Below are positions 1-8,647 of a stretch of 34,615 nt of DNA, piece after piece. Location: NCBI GenBank assembly GCA_018268395.1, contig JAFDWQ010000014.1, positions 1 to 34,615 on the forward strand, written 5' to 3'. The position numbers were made by a program, and so were the translations under genes. Under the pieces are notes generated by a model. It searched no databases. It was given only the letters and a program-made list of their open reading frames with translations, and was not told where the DNA came from. Position 1 is the stretch's first letter. Each line of letters begins with the position of its first letter. The stretch comes from Armatimonadota bacterium (GTDB taxonomy: Bacteria; Armatimonadota; Fimbriimonadia; Fimbriimonadales; Fimbriimonadaceae).

Positions 1-44
1 TCATGCCGCTTCCGTTTCACGGACGTTCATGATGCGGCGTCCTT

Positions 45-118
45 GCCCCGGTCTGCAACGGTCTATTGTCCGGCGGGATGAAGCGTGGACACCGTTGCCA
101 GACCGGGCCACCCGTCCG
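45..118 (-). repeat. GGGTGG-headed hairpin repeat, copy 1
   Basis: Read on the minus strand this is GGGTGG followed by an arm CCCGGTCTGGCAACGG, a loop of about 31 nt and the return arm CCGTTGCAGACCGGG. The two arms pair perfectly except for one unpaired base. The same element recurs at 10631-10698, 12757-12824, 12848-12916, 13036-13103 and 14579-14646, in both orientations. It resembles REP-type single-strand-folding repeats (5' tetranucleotide-like head plus bulged hairpin), but no RAYT transposase is visible in the window. It lies directly upstream of the LDDF gene at 164. Confidence 0.8.
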
Positions 119-129
119 ATTGACAAGCC

Positions 130-163
130 TTGAAAGCTGGCAAGACGTCATATACTGCTCGGT
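130..163 (+). promoter_or_regulatory. Promoter of LDDF copy A, probably leaderless
   Basis: TTGAAA (130-135) and TATACT (151-156) are separated by 15 nt, and the ATG follows the -10 box after only 7 nt, so transcription would begin at or next to the start codon. The same sequence, with a few changes, precedes LDDF copy B at 14357-14390 on the minus strand. Conservation of both boxes supports the call. Confidence 0.6.
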
Positions 164-913
164 ATGTATTGCTTTTCGAGAGGAACCGTTTCGGCGGTGG
201 CGCTGCTGGCACTGGCGGCCCCGTCGCACGCCTACGTCCTGATCGACGACTTCACTCAGGGAACCTTCGATAAGACCTACTTGGACGACTTCACGAACGA
301 CTTCCACGAGAGGCTCGGTCTGGATCAGGACCATGTTGCTTTCGGAGAGAGGCAAGTGCGTTTCGAAATCGGCGGGAACCTGGACCACCACCCGGTGAGA
401 CTGAAGATCGGTGACGGCGCGGCGAAGGTGACGACCGACACCCACGGCGTCTCGACCAGGTGGGACATGGTCTGGGGGAACAGCGATCTCGTCACGATCG
501 ACTTCTCCCACGAGAAGGAGTTTTGGATCGACCTCTACACGAAAGACCCCCCGAACAGGCTCGCCGACATCTGGAGCCTCTACGTCCGGGACAGCCACGG
601 CGTCGCCGGCAACAATCCGGGCTGGCTCTTCAGGCAGGGAGGGATCAGGTTCAGGAAGCAGGACTTCAACCCCCTGATCGACTGGTCGAGCATCGAGTAC
701 TTCGACTTTGATCAAACGTATAGCACCGACGTCGGTCCACATCCGCTGGAATACAGCGTCACGAAAATCTACGCAGTCCCTGAACCGGGTGGCTTCATTT
801 GGTTTCTTGCGGCGGGCATGTGCGCCCGCCGCAAGAAACACGTTCAACAGGCCAGCCAGCGCCCGTTCGACCCCTCCCTTGTAGAACACGACGGGTGGCC
901 TGACCAAGGGTGA
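164..913 (+). CDS. Exported PEP-CTERM-like protein, LDDF family copy A
   Basis: The 249-residue product starts with a signal peptide (hydrophobic core about residues 8-20, probable cleavage after SHA at 23) followed by LIDDFTQG. A C-terminal PEP-CTERM-like anchor is visible: VPEP at 205-208, a short hydrophobic stretch, then ARRKK. Such tails act as sorting and anchoring signals cleaved by exosortase-type enzymes in other bacteria. The body is nearly identical to copy B (13673-14356) and clearly related to four shorter copies at 14886, 28022, 29728 and 31471. Unlike copy B, it continues about 22 residues past the basic cluster into repeat-like sequence, as if its original stop was lost. It is also the only copy not facing a tailspike tip fragment. 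Start chosen because ATG, -10 spacing and signal peptide agree. Molecular function unknown. Confidence 0.85.
   Translation: MYCFSRGTVSAVALLALAAPSHAYVLIDDFTQGTFDKTYLDDFTNDFHERLGLDQDHVAFGERQVRFEIGGNLDHHPVRLKIGDGAAKVTTDTHGVSTRWDMVWGNSDLVTIDFSHEKEFWIDLYTKDPPNRLADIWSLYVRDSHGVAGNNPGWLFRQGGIRFRKQDFNPLIDWSSIEYFDFDQTYSTDVGPHPLEYSVTKIYAVPEPGGFIWFLAAGMCARRKKHVQQASQRPFDPSLVEHDGWPDQG
803..838. terminator. Perfect hairpin inside the LDDF copy A anchor region
   Basis: A 15-bp perfect stem (803-817 with 824-838, arm TTTCTTGCGGCGGGC) with a 6-nt loop lies within the coding sequence for the C-terminal anchor. Hairpins at the equivalent place occur in the other LDDF genes. Here the reading frame runs about 75 bp past it. 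Confidence 0.6.
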
Positions 914-976
914 CCTCCTCCCGGGTGGCATGGGTGAAACGGGATGTCCGTGCCCGTTTGCACCCATGTCCGTGAC
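899..976 (+). repeat. GGGTGG-headed hairpin repeat, second subfamily, copy 1
   Basis: CCCGGGTGG is followed by the arms CATGGGTGAAACGGG and CCCGTTTGCACCCATG with a 9-nt loop and one unpaired base. The upstream stretch AGGGTGACCTCCTCCCGGG and the loop match the element at 15689-15746 (opposite strand). The head and the bulged-hairpin design are shared with the first subfamily although the arms differ. Confidence 0.7.
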
Positions 977-1347
977 ACGGACCTTCAAAGCTGGGGAAAG
1001 TCAACTTTGAAAGCGCAGTCCTCGCCCCGGTACGCCGCCGCGCGCGAAAACTCCCAGTCGTATGGGTGAGAGCGAGGCACCAGGGCGAAGGATAGCCCTT
1101 CGGTCACCGATGCCGTTTTCTTTAGATTTTCGTGCAGGTACCGGATTTTTGAACCTACGGCGCTCCTCAGGTGCTGCACGCTTGCTACGCGCTTGCTGCA
1201 CGCTTGCTGCACGCATCATCCAAAAGTCCCGTTTGTAGGGGTCTTGCCTGGCTGAAGCCAGGGCTCCTGCGGACTGAAGTCCGCGCTCCGTCCGGACCCC
1301 TGGACCGACCCGGACCAACCCGAACTACCGAACGTGCCGAACCCCCC
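977..1347. other. Non-coding stretch with short repeats
   Basis: No convincing gene. It holds three to four direct copies of an 11-bp unit (GCTTGCTGCAC-like, about 1172-1214) and two 16-bp palindromes, CCTGGCTGAAGCCAGG (1247-1262) and GCGGACTGAAGTCCGC (1269-1284). The second belongs to a dispersed family also seen at 10351, 10398 and 12294. Either palindrome could end transcription of the minus-strand reductase gene, but no T-tract is present. Confidence 0.55.
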
Positions 1348-2352
1348 TCACACGTTCGGACGGGCGTTCGGACCGAAGTCGGCGTTGTAGTACCGGATCT
1401 CCACGTTGCCGGGGGCGACGACCTTGTCGATCTGCGCGAGGGTCTTTGCCGAGAGTTCCGTCTGGCACGCCCCCACGCTTTCTTCAAGCTGCACAGGAGA
1501 TTTGGCGCCGATGATCGGCACGGTCACTCCCGGCTGTCCTGCCACCCAGGCGAGGCTCATCTGGGTCAGCGTCAGACCCGCCCGGTCGGCGATCGTCTTC
1601 AGGCGCTGGACGACCTTGGTCGTCTGTGCGGTGATCCGGCCCATCGGGTCGCTCTTGGCGTAGCGACCGTCCTTCGGCTTCTGACCGAGGTACTTGCCGC
1701 TGAGCTGCCCGCCTGCGAGCGGCGACCAGGGGATGCACCCGTAGTCGTAGGTGCGGAGGAACGGCATAAGCTCGCGCTCGATGCTCCGGTCGAGAAGGTT
1801 GTAGGGCGGCTGCTCGCAGACGAAGGCGTTCGAACCGAGGGCCTTGGCGACGTAGTGGGCCTCGGCGAGCTGCCATGCGGCGTACGTGCTCGCCCCGACG
1901 TAGCGGACCTTTCCGCTCCGCACAAGGTCGTCGAGCGCGCGCAAGGTCTCGTCGATCGGCACTTTGGGTTCAGGGCGGTGGATCTGATAGAGGTCGATCC
2001 AATCTGTGCCGAGACGCTTGAGCGAGGCTTCACAGGCCTGGATAATGTTGCGCCTGGAATTGCCGCGCGCGTTGGGGTCGGTGTCGCTCATCCGGCCGTG
2101 GCACTTGGTCGCGATGACGAGTCCGTCGCGCTTGCCCTTGATCGCCTTGCCGAGGATCGTCTCGCTCGTGCCGCGGGCGTAGACGTCGGCGGTGTCGAAG
2201 AAGTTAATCCCGAGGTCGTACGCCTTGGCCATGACCTTCATCGCCTCGGGTTCGTGGCTGCCCCAGTCGTCCGGCTCCCAACCGAAGGTCATCGTGCCGA
2301 GGCAGGGGTTGCTGACCATGAGGCCCGTCCGTCCGAGGGGTCTGTACTGCAC
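1348..2352 (-). CDS. Aldo/keto reductase
   Basis: A 334-residue cytosolic NAD(P)H-dependent oxidoreductase of the aldo/keto reductase superfamily, TIM-barrel type; length is normal. The catalytic tetrad is in place: Asp53 and Tyr58 (in FFDTADVYARG), Lys83 (IATKCHG) and His125 (LYQIHRPEP). The N-terminus MQYRPLGRTGLMVSNPCLGTM is typical of the YajO/Tas/'general stress protein 69' branch, and the GAKSPVQLEESV motif near the C-terminus fits the cofactor-binding region. Start is GTG with GAGG three bases upstream. The substrate cannot be read from the sequence. It is transcribed in the same direction as the unknown gene at 2381, 28 bp away, so the two may form one unit. Confidence 0.93.
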   Translation of the reverse strand: MQYRPLGRTGLMVSNPCLGTMTFGWEPDDWGSHEPEAMKVMAKAYDLGINFFDTADVYARGTSETILGKAIKGKRDGLVIATKCHGRMSDTDPNARGNSRRNIIQACEASLKRLGTDWIDLYQIHRPEPKVPIDETLRALDDLVRSGKVRYVGASTYAAWQLAEAHYVAKALGSNAFVCEQPPYNLLDRSIERELMPFLRTYDYGCIPWSPLAGGQLSGKYLGQKPKDGRYAKSDPMGRITAQTTKVVQRLKTIADRAGLTLTQMSLAWVAGQPGVTVPIIGAKSPVQLEESVGACQTELSAKTLAQIDKVVAPGNVEIRYYNADFGPNARPNV

Positions 2353-2380
2353 GCCTCAGTTTGGCCGGACCAGAAGGGGC

Positions 2381-2884
2381 CTAGCGCACGCGGGTGAAGC
2401 GGTATTCGTTCCGGAACTCGGTCTTGCCGATCGTCGGCCCGGTCGTGCGCGTCATGCGCAAGGTGTCCTTGCCGATGTCCAGGGTGTACCGGACGACTAC
2501 GGGCTTATCGTTCTCCTGTGCCTCACCCTTGAGGACGAGCCGGCCGGTGCCGTCTGCCTGGACGCGACTGGCGGCATCGATCGTGTACGAGCGTGCGCTT
2601 TCTCCTTCCGGAGTCACCGTGTACGTCTTCGCAGCAAAGTCCACGGCCACGGTTTGCTTCGACTGCTCGATCTTCTCCGGCCCGTCGTCGTAGACGAACC
2701 GCATCGTGACGCCGGAGCCGTCCTTCGCGACGCTGACCCTCAACATCGTGGCGATGCGGTAGCGTTTGTTGTCGGAGTAGTCGCGGTATTCGAGCGTGCC
2801 GACCCAGGAGCCGCGAAGCGCGGCATAGACGTCCGTCGGTCGGACGGCGTTCTGGGTCGTCCAGTGGGTGACGGCGGGCAGCAC
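2381..2884 (-). CDS. Hypothetical protein, beta-rich
   Basis: A 167-residue product with alternating polar/hydrophobic strands (GSWVGTLEYRDY, YRIATMLRVSV, ARSYTIDAASRV, RLVLKGEAQEN, RFTRVR at the end) suggesting a small beta-barrel or lipocalin-like sheet. No signal peptide is visible. A TAA stop lies three codons before the GTG start at 2884, so the protein cannot extend upstream in frame. No good ribosome-binding site precedes it, so the 5' end is uncertain and an N-terminal truncation is possible. It lies 28 bp upstream of the aldo/keto reductase on the same strand. I do not recognise the family. Confidence 0.6.
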   Translation of the reverse strand: MLPAVTHWTTQNAVRPTDVYAALRGSWVGTLEYRDYSDNKRYRIATMLRVSVAKDGSGVTMRFVYDDGPEKIEQSKQTVAVDFAAKTYTVTPEGESARSYTIDAASRVQADGTGRLVLKGEAQENDKPVVVRYTLDIGKDTLRMTRTTGPTIGKTEFRNEYRFTRVR

Positions 2885-2979
2885 CGCCGGCTTTTACCCT
2901 TTGACCGGACGGACCGTTCGAGACGGGACCTCGCTTGATGTGAAGAAACCGATCGGGCCCTTGGACCGTTAGTAGCGTC

Positions 2980-3426
2980 ATGCGCCTCGCCGCCGTCCTC
3001 GTGTCGTCCTTCGTCTTGGTCTTGTCGGCCTTCGCCGCCGACGCGACGGGGTCCTGGAGCGGGAAGATCCAGATGGACGTGTCCAAGTTGCCCGCCGAAG
3101 CCAAGGCCCAAGCGACGAAGGCCCTCGCCAAAGTCAAAGTGACGATGGTGTTCAAGAAGGACAAGACGTTCACCTCGAAAGTGACGGGCAGCCCCGACGG
3201 CGTCGACCACGCGACCTCCGGGACATGGAGCCAGTCGGGCGACAAGGTCGTGCTGAAGGCGAAGACCCGCGACGGCAAGTCGGCGCCGACGAGCCAGGCC
3301 CAGACGTTCACGATCTCGGCCGACGGCAAGAAGATGTCTTCGACGACCCGCGCCTCCAACAAGCCAGGAGGCAAACCTCAGGCGAACGCCCCCTCCGTGA
3401 CGATCGTGCTCGTCCGACAGAAGTAG
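2980..3426 (+). CDS. Small secreted protein of unknown function
   Basis: A 148-residue protein with a clear signal peptide (MRLAAVLVSSFVLVLSAFA, cleavage near AFA-AD, residues 18-21). The mature part starts with ATGSWSGKIQMDVSKL and contains TFTSKVTGSPDGVDHATSGTW, SGDKVVLKAKTRDGK and QTFTISADGKKM. This pattern of short strands is common in small lipocalin-like or META-like periplasmic proteins that report on 'threshold of a compound in a matrix', but no family can be named. It is lysine-rich, hence basic. It converges with the DinB-fold gene, stops three bases apart. Confident as a gene, not as to function. Confidence 0.75.
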   Translation: MRLAAVLVSSFVLVLSAFAADATGSWSGKIQMDVSKLPAEAKAQATKALAKVKVTMVFKKDKTFTSKVTGSPDGVDHATSGTWSQSGDKVVLKAKTRDGKSAPTSQAQTFTISADGKKMSSTTRASNKPGGKPQANAPSVTIVLVRQK

Positions 3427-3429
3427 GCG

Positions 3430-3969
3430 CTACCAGGACGGCAGCTCGGCGCAATACTTGCGGACGTCCTCGGCCACGCTCGGCGGGGGAGAGTCCGAGC
3501 GGTGCCCGGCAAACCGGAGTACGGCGATCTGCCCTGCATGGTAGGCGTCGTGGTGGGACAGCGTGTGCAGGACTTTCCAGGCGGGCCAATGGTCGCCTTG
3601 GGGTCGCAAGACGTCTTGGTACAGGTCGTCGTCGGTGAGATGGGCCCAAGCCTCGGTCCAGTACTGGTGCGACGCTTTGAGATATTCCTGGGCCGCGTCC
3701 CAGTCCGGTTCGAACGACTCCAACTCCTCGGCCAAGTCCCGCCAGCGGATCTCCAGGTTCTTGAACGCGGCGCTCGCGTACATGACCTTGCCCGTGGCCA
3801 CGTGGAGCACGAGGCTATGGATGGAGCCGTCCGTATGGAGGTATTCCTCGGTCGTCTGCGGGAGCACGCCCCATGCCTGGGCACGGTCGACCCCCTCGAA
3901 GGAGGCGACGAACTCTCGGAACGACGCCTCCGACTGAAGTCTGAGAAGTCCGACGGCGGTGTTCGACAT
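3430..3969 (-). CDS. DinB-fold protein (first of two in the window)
   Basis: A 179-residue four-helix-bundle protein of the DinB/YfiT-like metal-binding superfamily. The histidines expected to bind the metal are visible in SIHSLVLHVATGKV and in LSHHDAYHAGQIAVL. Members are often annotated as damage-inducible or as putative thiol-dependent transferases; the actual reaction here is unknown. The reading frame is open upstream to 4083, but the ATG at 3969 (MSNTAVGLLRLQSEASFREF) is the natural start because the upstream extension is not helix-like and has low-complexity composition. It diverges from kimA with 147 bp between. A second DinB-fold gene lies at 19956. Confidence 0.88.
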   Translation of the reverse strand: MSNTAVGLLRLQSEASFREFVASFEGVDRAQAWGVLPQTTEEYLHTDGSIHSLVLHVATGKVMYASAAFKNLEIRWRDLAEELESFEPDWDAAQEYLKASHQYWTEAWAHLTDDDLYQDVLRPQGDHWPAWKVLHTLSHHDAYHAGQIAVLRFAGHRSDSPPPSVAEDVRKYCAELPSW

Positions 3970-4116
3970 GGCCGCTCTTACCTTGGCACAAACCTCGAAG
4001 GCCGATCTCGGGTAGAAACCCGGCGTAAACCTGTACCAGGACGCGGTACCTTGACCCGGCCCCCACTGTCGGCCCGGTCGCAAGGGCGACGTCCGGGCAC
4101 GTTCGACGATTCAGCT

Positions 4117-5991
4117 ATGAAGGGCGATATCGGTTCCCGTCCGTTCCGGAGGCTTCGGCACGTCCTCTTCGGCTCGCCGATCCATGCGAAGAAAGCCCAT
4201 CACGAGCGCATGGGGATCGTCACGGGCCTGCCCGTCTTCGCCTCGGACGCTCTGTCGTCGAGCGCCTACGCCACGGAGGCGATCCTGGGAGTCCTGATCC
4301 TGGCAGGCACCCAGTTCGTCGGGCTCCAGATCTGGTTCGGACTCGCCATCGCGCTTTTGATCGCGATCGTCTCGTGGTCGTACTGGCAGACGATCCACGC
4401 CTATCCCGGCGGCGGCGGCAGCTACATCGTCGCGAGCGAGAACTTGGGTGAAAAGCCGGGACTGGTCGCAGGCGCGGCCCTGATGATCGATTACGTCCTC
4501 ACCGTGGCGGTCTCCGTCGCGGCAGGCGTCGTCGCACTGGTCTCCGCGTTCCCGGCCCTCCACGAGTACTTGATCGTCATCAGTTGGATCTGCATCGGGC
4601 TCATTTCGTACGCGAACTTGCGCGGGATGCGAGAGTCCGGCGCCGTCTTCGCGTTCCCGACCTACGGCTTCCTCGTTTCGGTCTTCGTCATGCTCGGTTT
4701 CGCCGCTTGGCGGGCGGCGACCACGACACCGGTCGCGCAGGTCGTCCATGGCGAACCGGGCGCCGTCGGCCGAGACGCCAACGTGTTGTTCCTTTTCGTC
4801 GTCTTCCGCGCGTTCGCCGCCGGATGCACGGCCCTGACGGGCATCGAAGCCGTTTCGGACGGCGTCCCTGCCTTCCGTCCGCCCGAATCCCGCAACGCGT
4901 CCCGTACGTTGCTGATCATGGCGGTGCTGTTGACGGCCCTCTTCCTCGGGATCGGCTTCGCCGTGCAGAGGGTCCCTGTCCTCGAGCTCTTCGCCACGAA
5001 GAACCCGGAGTACACGACGGTCCTGTCCCAGATCGCGTCGTGGGCGTTCGGCCCGGAAATGAAGTGGGCGTTCTACATCGTTCAGTTCATGACCGCCGCG
5101 ATCCTCATCTTAGCGGCGAACACGGCGTTCGCGGACTTCCCGCGCCTGGCCAGCTTTTTGGCCCGGGACGGCTATCTTCCGCGCCCGTTGGCCCGCCAAG
5201 GCGACCGCCTCGTGTTCCAGAACGGCATCATCCTTTTGGCCCTGGCCTCCGCGATCCTGATCTGGGTGTACCACGGCGAACTCGACCACCTGCTGCCGCT
5301 CTATGCGGTCGGAGTCTTCTTGGCGTTCACGCTTTCACAGTCGGGCATGGTGATGCACTGGAAGAAACTGGGTGAGCGCGGGCACGGATTGAGCATGAGC
5401 GTCAACATGCTCGGCGCGGTGCTGACCGGCGCCGTGACCCTCGTGTTGCTTTTCACGAAGTTCCGGGAAGGTGCCTGGCTCATCTTCGTCCTCACCGTGT
5501 TCTTCTATGCGGTGTTCCGAGCCATCAAGAACCGCTACGCCTCGATCAACGTCCAGCTCGAACGGGGCATGGTGCCGGTCAAGCCTCTGGCGGCGAAGAC
5601 CGTGTTGCTCTTGATCCCACGGGTCCATCGGGGCGTCTTGAGCGCGGTCGAGTACGCCCTGGCGCTGAACGCTGAATGCCGGGCCCTCCATGTGACGCTC
5701 AACTCGAAAACCGTCCCTGAACTCAAAGAGCAGTGGGACAAGTACGTCCCCGACGTCCCCTTGATCGTCGTGGACTCACCTTACCGGTCCCTGATCGACC
5801 CGGTCCTGGAGTACGTCGACATGATGCAGGCCGAACGGCCGAACCTCAACGTCACGGTCATCGTGCCCGAGGCGGTGCCGACCAAGTGGCACCACCGTTT
5901 CCTGCAGGAGAACCTGGCGTTCCGGCTCAAGTTCGCTCTCGGCAACCGTCGCAACGTGGTCGTCACGAACGTCCGGTACTTCCTGGACTAG
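4117..5991 (+). CDS. kimA: KimA/YdaO-type potassium transporter (APC superfamily)
   Basis: A 624-residue integral membrane protein. Residues 1-470 hold about 12 membrane segments. The motifs SDALSSSAYATE, YPGGGGSYIVASENLGEKPG, IDYVLTVAVSVAAG, SAFPALHEY, GCTALTGIEAVS, AANTAFADFPRLASFLARD and LPLYAVGVFLAFTLSQSGM match, nearly word for word, what I recall of Bacillus subtilis KimA, a proton-coupled K+ importer of about 607 residues. The C-terminal 150 residues form the soluble domain, ending in NVVVTNVRYFLD. In Firmicutes KimA is controlled by c-di-AMP. I see no ydaO-type riboswitch in the 147-bp upstream gap. Start is the ATG at 4117; the longer open frame to 3502 overlaps the DinB-fold gene and is not credible. 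Confidence 0.9.
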   Translation: MKGDIGSRPFRRLRHVLFGSPIHAKKAHHERMGIVTGLPVFASDALSSSAYATEAILGVLILAGTQFVGLQIWFGLAIALLIAIVSWSYWQTIHAYPGGGGSYIVASENLGEKPGLVAGAALMIDYVLTVAVSVAAGVVALVSAFPALHEYLIVISWICIGLISYANLRGMRESGAVFAFPTYGFLVSVFVMLGFAAWRAATTTPVAQVVHGEPGAVGRDANVLFLFVVFRAFAAGCTALTGIEAVSDGVPAFRPPESRNASRTLLIMAVLLTALFLGIGFAVQRVPVLELFATKNPEYTTVLSQIASWAFGPEMKWAFYIVQFMTAAILILAANTAFADFPRLASFLARDGYLPRPLARQGDRLVFQNGIILLALASAILIWVYHGELDHLLPLYAVGVFLAFTLSQSGMVMHWKKLGERGHGLSMSVNMLGAVLTGAVTLVLLFTKFREGAWLIFVLTVFFYAVFRAIKNRYASINVQLERGMVPVKPLAAKTVLLLIPRVHRGVLSAVEYALALNAECRALHVTLNSKTVPELKEQWDKYVPDVPLIVVDSPYRSLIDPVLEYVDMMQAERPNLNVTVIVPEAVPTKWHHRFLQENLAFRLKFALGNRRNVVVTNVRYFLD

Positions 5992-6037
5992 CCGCGAGGC
6001 ATCCTAGGCCGGACGGAAATCGCCCCGCGCCTGGTGG

Positions 6038-6048
6038 CATACTTCCGT
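6038..6048 (+). promoter_or_regulatory. -10 box five bases before guaB
   Basis: CATACT (6038-6043) is followed by TCCGT and the ATG, consistent with a leaderless or nearly leaderless guaB transcript. No Shine-Dalgarno sequence is present. Confidence 0.45.
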
Positions 6049-7527
6049 ATGGCTTCATTCAAGGAAGGACTGAGCTTCGACGACGTCCTACTGGTCCCTC
6101 GACGCAGCGAAGTGAGGCCCGACGAAGTCGACACGTCCTCCCGGTTCCTTCCCGGCATCTCCCTTCGGACCCCCATCGTGTCCGCGCCGATGGACACCGT
6201 CACCGAAGCCCGTCTCGCGATCGCGATCGCCCGCGAAGGCGGCGTCGGCGTCATCCATCGCAACATGACGATCGACGAGCAGGCCGACCAGGTCGACCGT
6301 GTCAAGCGTTCCGAGCACGGCGTCATCACCGACCCGTTCAAACTCGGCCCTGACGACACGATCCAGGACGCGGTCGCGCTGATGGCCCGTTTCCGGATCA
6401 GCGGCGTCCCCATCACCGACACCGAAGGGAAGCTGGTCGGCATCCTCACGAACCGCGACATCCGGTTCGTCAACGACTACACCGTCCTCATACGGGACCG
6501 GATGACGAGCCGTAACCTCGTCACGGCCAAGCCGGGCACGAACCTTGACGAAGCCCAAGCCCTCCTCGCAGAACACCGGATCGAAAAGCTGCCGATCGTC
6601 GACGAAAGCGGCTTCCTGCGCGGCCTCATCACGATCAAGGACATCGAGAAGGTCAAGCGCCACCCGTATGCGACCAAAGACTCGAAAGGACGGCTCGTGG
6701 TCGGCGCCGCGATCGGCCCGCTGAGAGATCCTTACGAACGAGCAAAGGCCCTGGCAGACGCCGGGGTCGATTTCATTGTCATCGACGCCGCCCACGGTCA
6801 GAGCCAGGGCGTGATCGAGTGTACGAAGATGCTTAAGGACAAACTGCCCGACCTGAAAGTGGTCAGCGGCAACGTCGCGACGAAGGAAGGCGTCCGCGAC
6901 TTGCAGTCCGTCGGCGCAGACGCCTTGCGGCTCGGCATCGGCGCGGGCTCGATCTGTACGACGCGCGTCGTCAGCGGCGTCGGCGTCCCTCAGTTCACGG
7001 CCATCCTCGACTGCTGCGAAGAAGCGGCCAAACACGGCCTGCCGTGCATCGCCGACGGCGGCATCCGGACGAGCGGCGATGTCGTGAAGTGCCTCGCCGC
7101 CGGAGCCCAGACCGTCATGATGGGCAACATGTTCGCCGGTTGCGAGGAGTCGCCGGGCGACATCGAGATCTACCGGAACAGAGCGTACAAGGTCTACAGA
7201 GGCATGGGCTCGATCGGAGCCATGAGGCAAGGGTCGTCCGACCGCTACTTCGCGATCAAGGAGACGGCCGCGGTCATGGTGCCGGAGGGCGTCGAGGGCC
7301 GCGTCCCCTATAAGGGCACGTTGACGGACACCATCGCCCAGATCATGGGCGGCCTCAAGTCAGGGATGGGCTATCTGGGGGCCAAGTCCGTCGCCGACCT
7401 TCAAGAGCGGGCCGAGTTCCTCCGGATCACGAACGCCGGCCTGCGGGAGTCGCACCCGCACGACGTCTGGATCACGAAGGAACCGCCGAACTATTCGTCC
7501 CCGTTCGTCAGCGGCGAAGGGGAGTAA
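6049..7527 (+). CDS. guaB: Inosine-5'-monophosphate dehydrogenase
   Basis: A 492-residue enzyme that oxidises IMP to XMP with NAD+, the committed step of GTP synthesis. The N-terminal barrel starts with [14 protein letters not shown]. Two CBS domains occupy about residues 90-205 ([10 protein letters not shown] to [11 protein letters not shown]). Catalytic Cys303 sits in [16 protein letters not shown], followed by [21 protein letters not shown], the YRGMGS flap motif and YKGTL. The usual GIGPGS before the cysteine reads GIGAGS here. Length is standard. The ATG at 6049 is preferred over the GTG five codons upstream because it fits the family N-terminus and lies just after a -10 box. Downstream gene at 7574 is on the same strand, 46 bp away. 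Confidence 0.97.
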   Translation: MASFKEGLSFDDVLLVPRRSEVRPDEVDTSSRFLPGISLRTPIVSAPMDTVTEARLAIAIAREGGVGVIHRNMTIDEQADQVDRVKRSEHGVITDPFKLGPDDTIQDAVALMARFRISGVPITDTEGKLVGILTNRDIRFVNDYTVLIRDRMTSRNLVTAKPGTNLDEAQALLAEHRIEKLPIVDESGFLRGLITIKDIEKVKRHPYATKDSKGRLVVGAAIGPLRDPYERAKALADAGVDFIVIDAAHGQSQGVIECTKMLKDKLPDLKVVSGNVATKEGVRDLQSVGADALRLGIGAGSICTTRVVSGVGVPQFTAILDCCEEAAKHGLPCIADGGIRTSGDVVKCLAAGAQTVMMGNMFAGCEESPGDIEIYRNRAYKVYRGMGSIGAMRQGSSDRYFAIKETAAVMVPEGVEGRVPYKGTLTDTIAQIMGGLKSGMGYLGAKSVADLQERAEFLRITNAGLRESHPHDVWITKEPPNYSSPFVSGEGE

Positions 7528-7573
7528 CCCGGATCGGGCCGGACCGTCAGGTACTTATCCGACGGGACGCCCC

Positions 7574-8623
7574 ATGATCTCTGCTCTTAAGTTCCTCCCT
7601 GCGCTCCTCTCGCTGAGCTGTACGACAGGACCAGACCGTCGTGACGCCACGCTTCAGGACGAACAGACTGCCGGTTCGAAAGGACTGCCGGTTTCGGCCC
7701 ACGTCCCCTCGTTTCAGCCCGTCCACGTGACAGGGCCGCATGCGGGTCGGAACGCTTGCCCGCTCTGCGTCTACGGACTCGTCCCCCAACTGCAGGTCTG
7801 GGTCCAAGAAGATAGCTTGGAGAAGGGGATCGAGTTGGCGCAGCGCGCCGAAACGCTCGCCGCCGAAGGGAAGGTCCAGGGCTTCGTCGCCTATGGAGTC
7901 ATCGTTCCGTCCCATGGCAGGGAACTTTCGGACCGGACCAAGGCCACCCTCCTCCGTTCGACTTTGAAAGCGTTTTTCTGGACGACCGTGCCGTCCTGGT
8001 CGGATTCGGGGACATCTGGACTCTATGGGCACTCCGACCAAGACAAGCCGTCGGTGCGCGTCTACTCCGTCGTCAACAGGCGGTTGTTCCGGCGGTGGGA
8101 CGATCCCGGTGTCAACAGGTGGCCCGAGGTCCAGGAGGCTGTCCGCCGATCGGCCGGGTATGTGTCCACGTACGAACTGACCGACGCTCAAATCGCACCT
8201 CTATGGGAACGCGGCGACCGAATGGAAGTACGGTTCCGCGTCGCCGACGCCCAAGGTCGTCCGCTGGAGAAGATCAAGGTCACGGCGATGCAGACGGACG
8301 CAAGCGGGCGTTACAACCCGGAAGGCTGGAACAGGCGCGAACCGAGCCTCAAGGCCACGGCTTGGACGGACAAAGACGGCCTGGTGACGTTCCAGACCAT
8401 CGTCCCAGGCCCCTACCCGACCCGAAGAGAGCCTTCGCACATCCACTTCAGTGCCGGCGTCGACGGAAGGGCGTGCTTCAGGACGCTTTGGTTCGAAGGC
8501 GACCCGCTGATTTCAAAGGAGCGGCGAGAGTGGGCCGAGCGTGACGAAGAGACGATGATCGTCCCGGTGTCTCGCGCCGAGGGCCGGAGACTCGTCGAGC
8601 ACACGTTCGTCGTGAGACGGTGA
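7574..8623 (+). CDS. Exported intradiol-dioxygenase-like protein with N-terminal CPLC domain
   Basis: A 349-residue protein with a hydrophobic N-terminus ending in a cysteine (SLSC, residues 13-16), probably a signal peptide and possibly a lipoprotein. Residues about 50-150 (GRNACPLCVYGLVPQLQVWV) look thioredoxin-like with a CPLC pair. Residues about 215-345 match the intradiol ring-cleavage dioxygenase fold. All four classical Fe(III) ligands have counterparts: Tyr247 (GRYNPEGW), Tyr281 (PGPYPT), His289 and His291 (SHIHFSAG). The arginine usually in RPxHIH is replaced by Glu (EPSHIH), so substrate or activity may differ from protocatechuate or catechol dioxygenases. Converges with the YHS lipoprotein gene, 24 bp between stops. 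Function beyond the folds is unproven. Confidence 0.75.
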   Translation: MISALKFLPALLSLSCTTGPDRRDATLQDEQTAGSKGLPVSAHVPSFQPVHVTGPHAGRNACPLCVYGLVPQLQVWVQEDSLEKGIELAQRAETLAAEGKVQGFVAYGVIVPSHGRELSDRTKATLLRSTLKAFFWTTVPSWSDSGTSGLYGHSDQDKPSVRVYSVVNRRLFRRWDDPGVNRWPEVQEAVRRSAGYVSTYELTDAQIAPLWERGDRMEVRFRVADAQGRPLEKIKVTAMQTDASGRYNPEGWNRREPSLKATAWTDKDGLVTFQTIVPGPYPTRREPSHIHFSAGVDGRACFRTLWFEGDPLISKERREWAERDEETMIVPVSRAEGRRLVEHTFVVRR

Positions 8624-8647
8624 CCGTGTGCCGTGGGCGGACCGGAG

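Noticed and set aside
3970-4116. c-di-AMP (ydaO) riboswitch before kimA
   Set aside because: Only a small CCGGGT/ACCCGG-type hairpin is present; the conserved ydaO core blocks are not recognisable and the gap is short.
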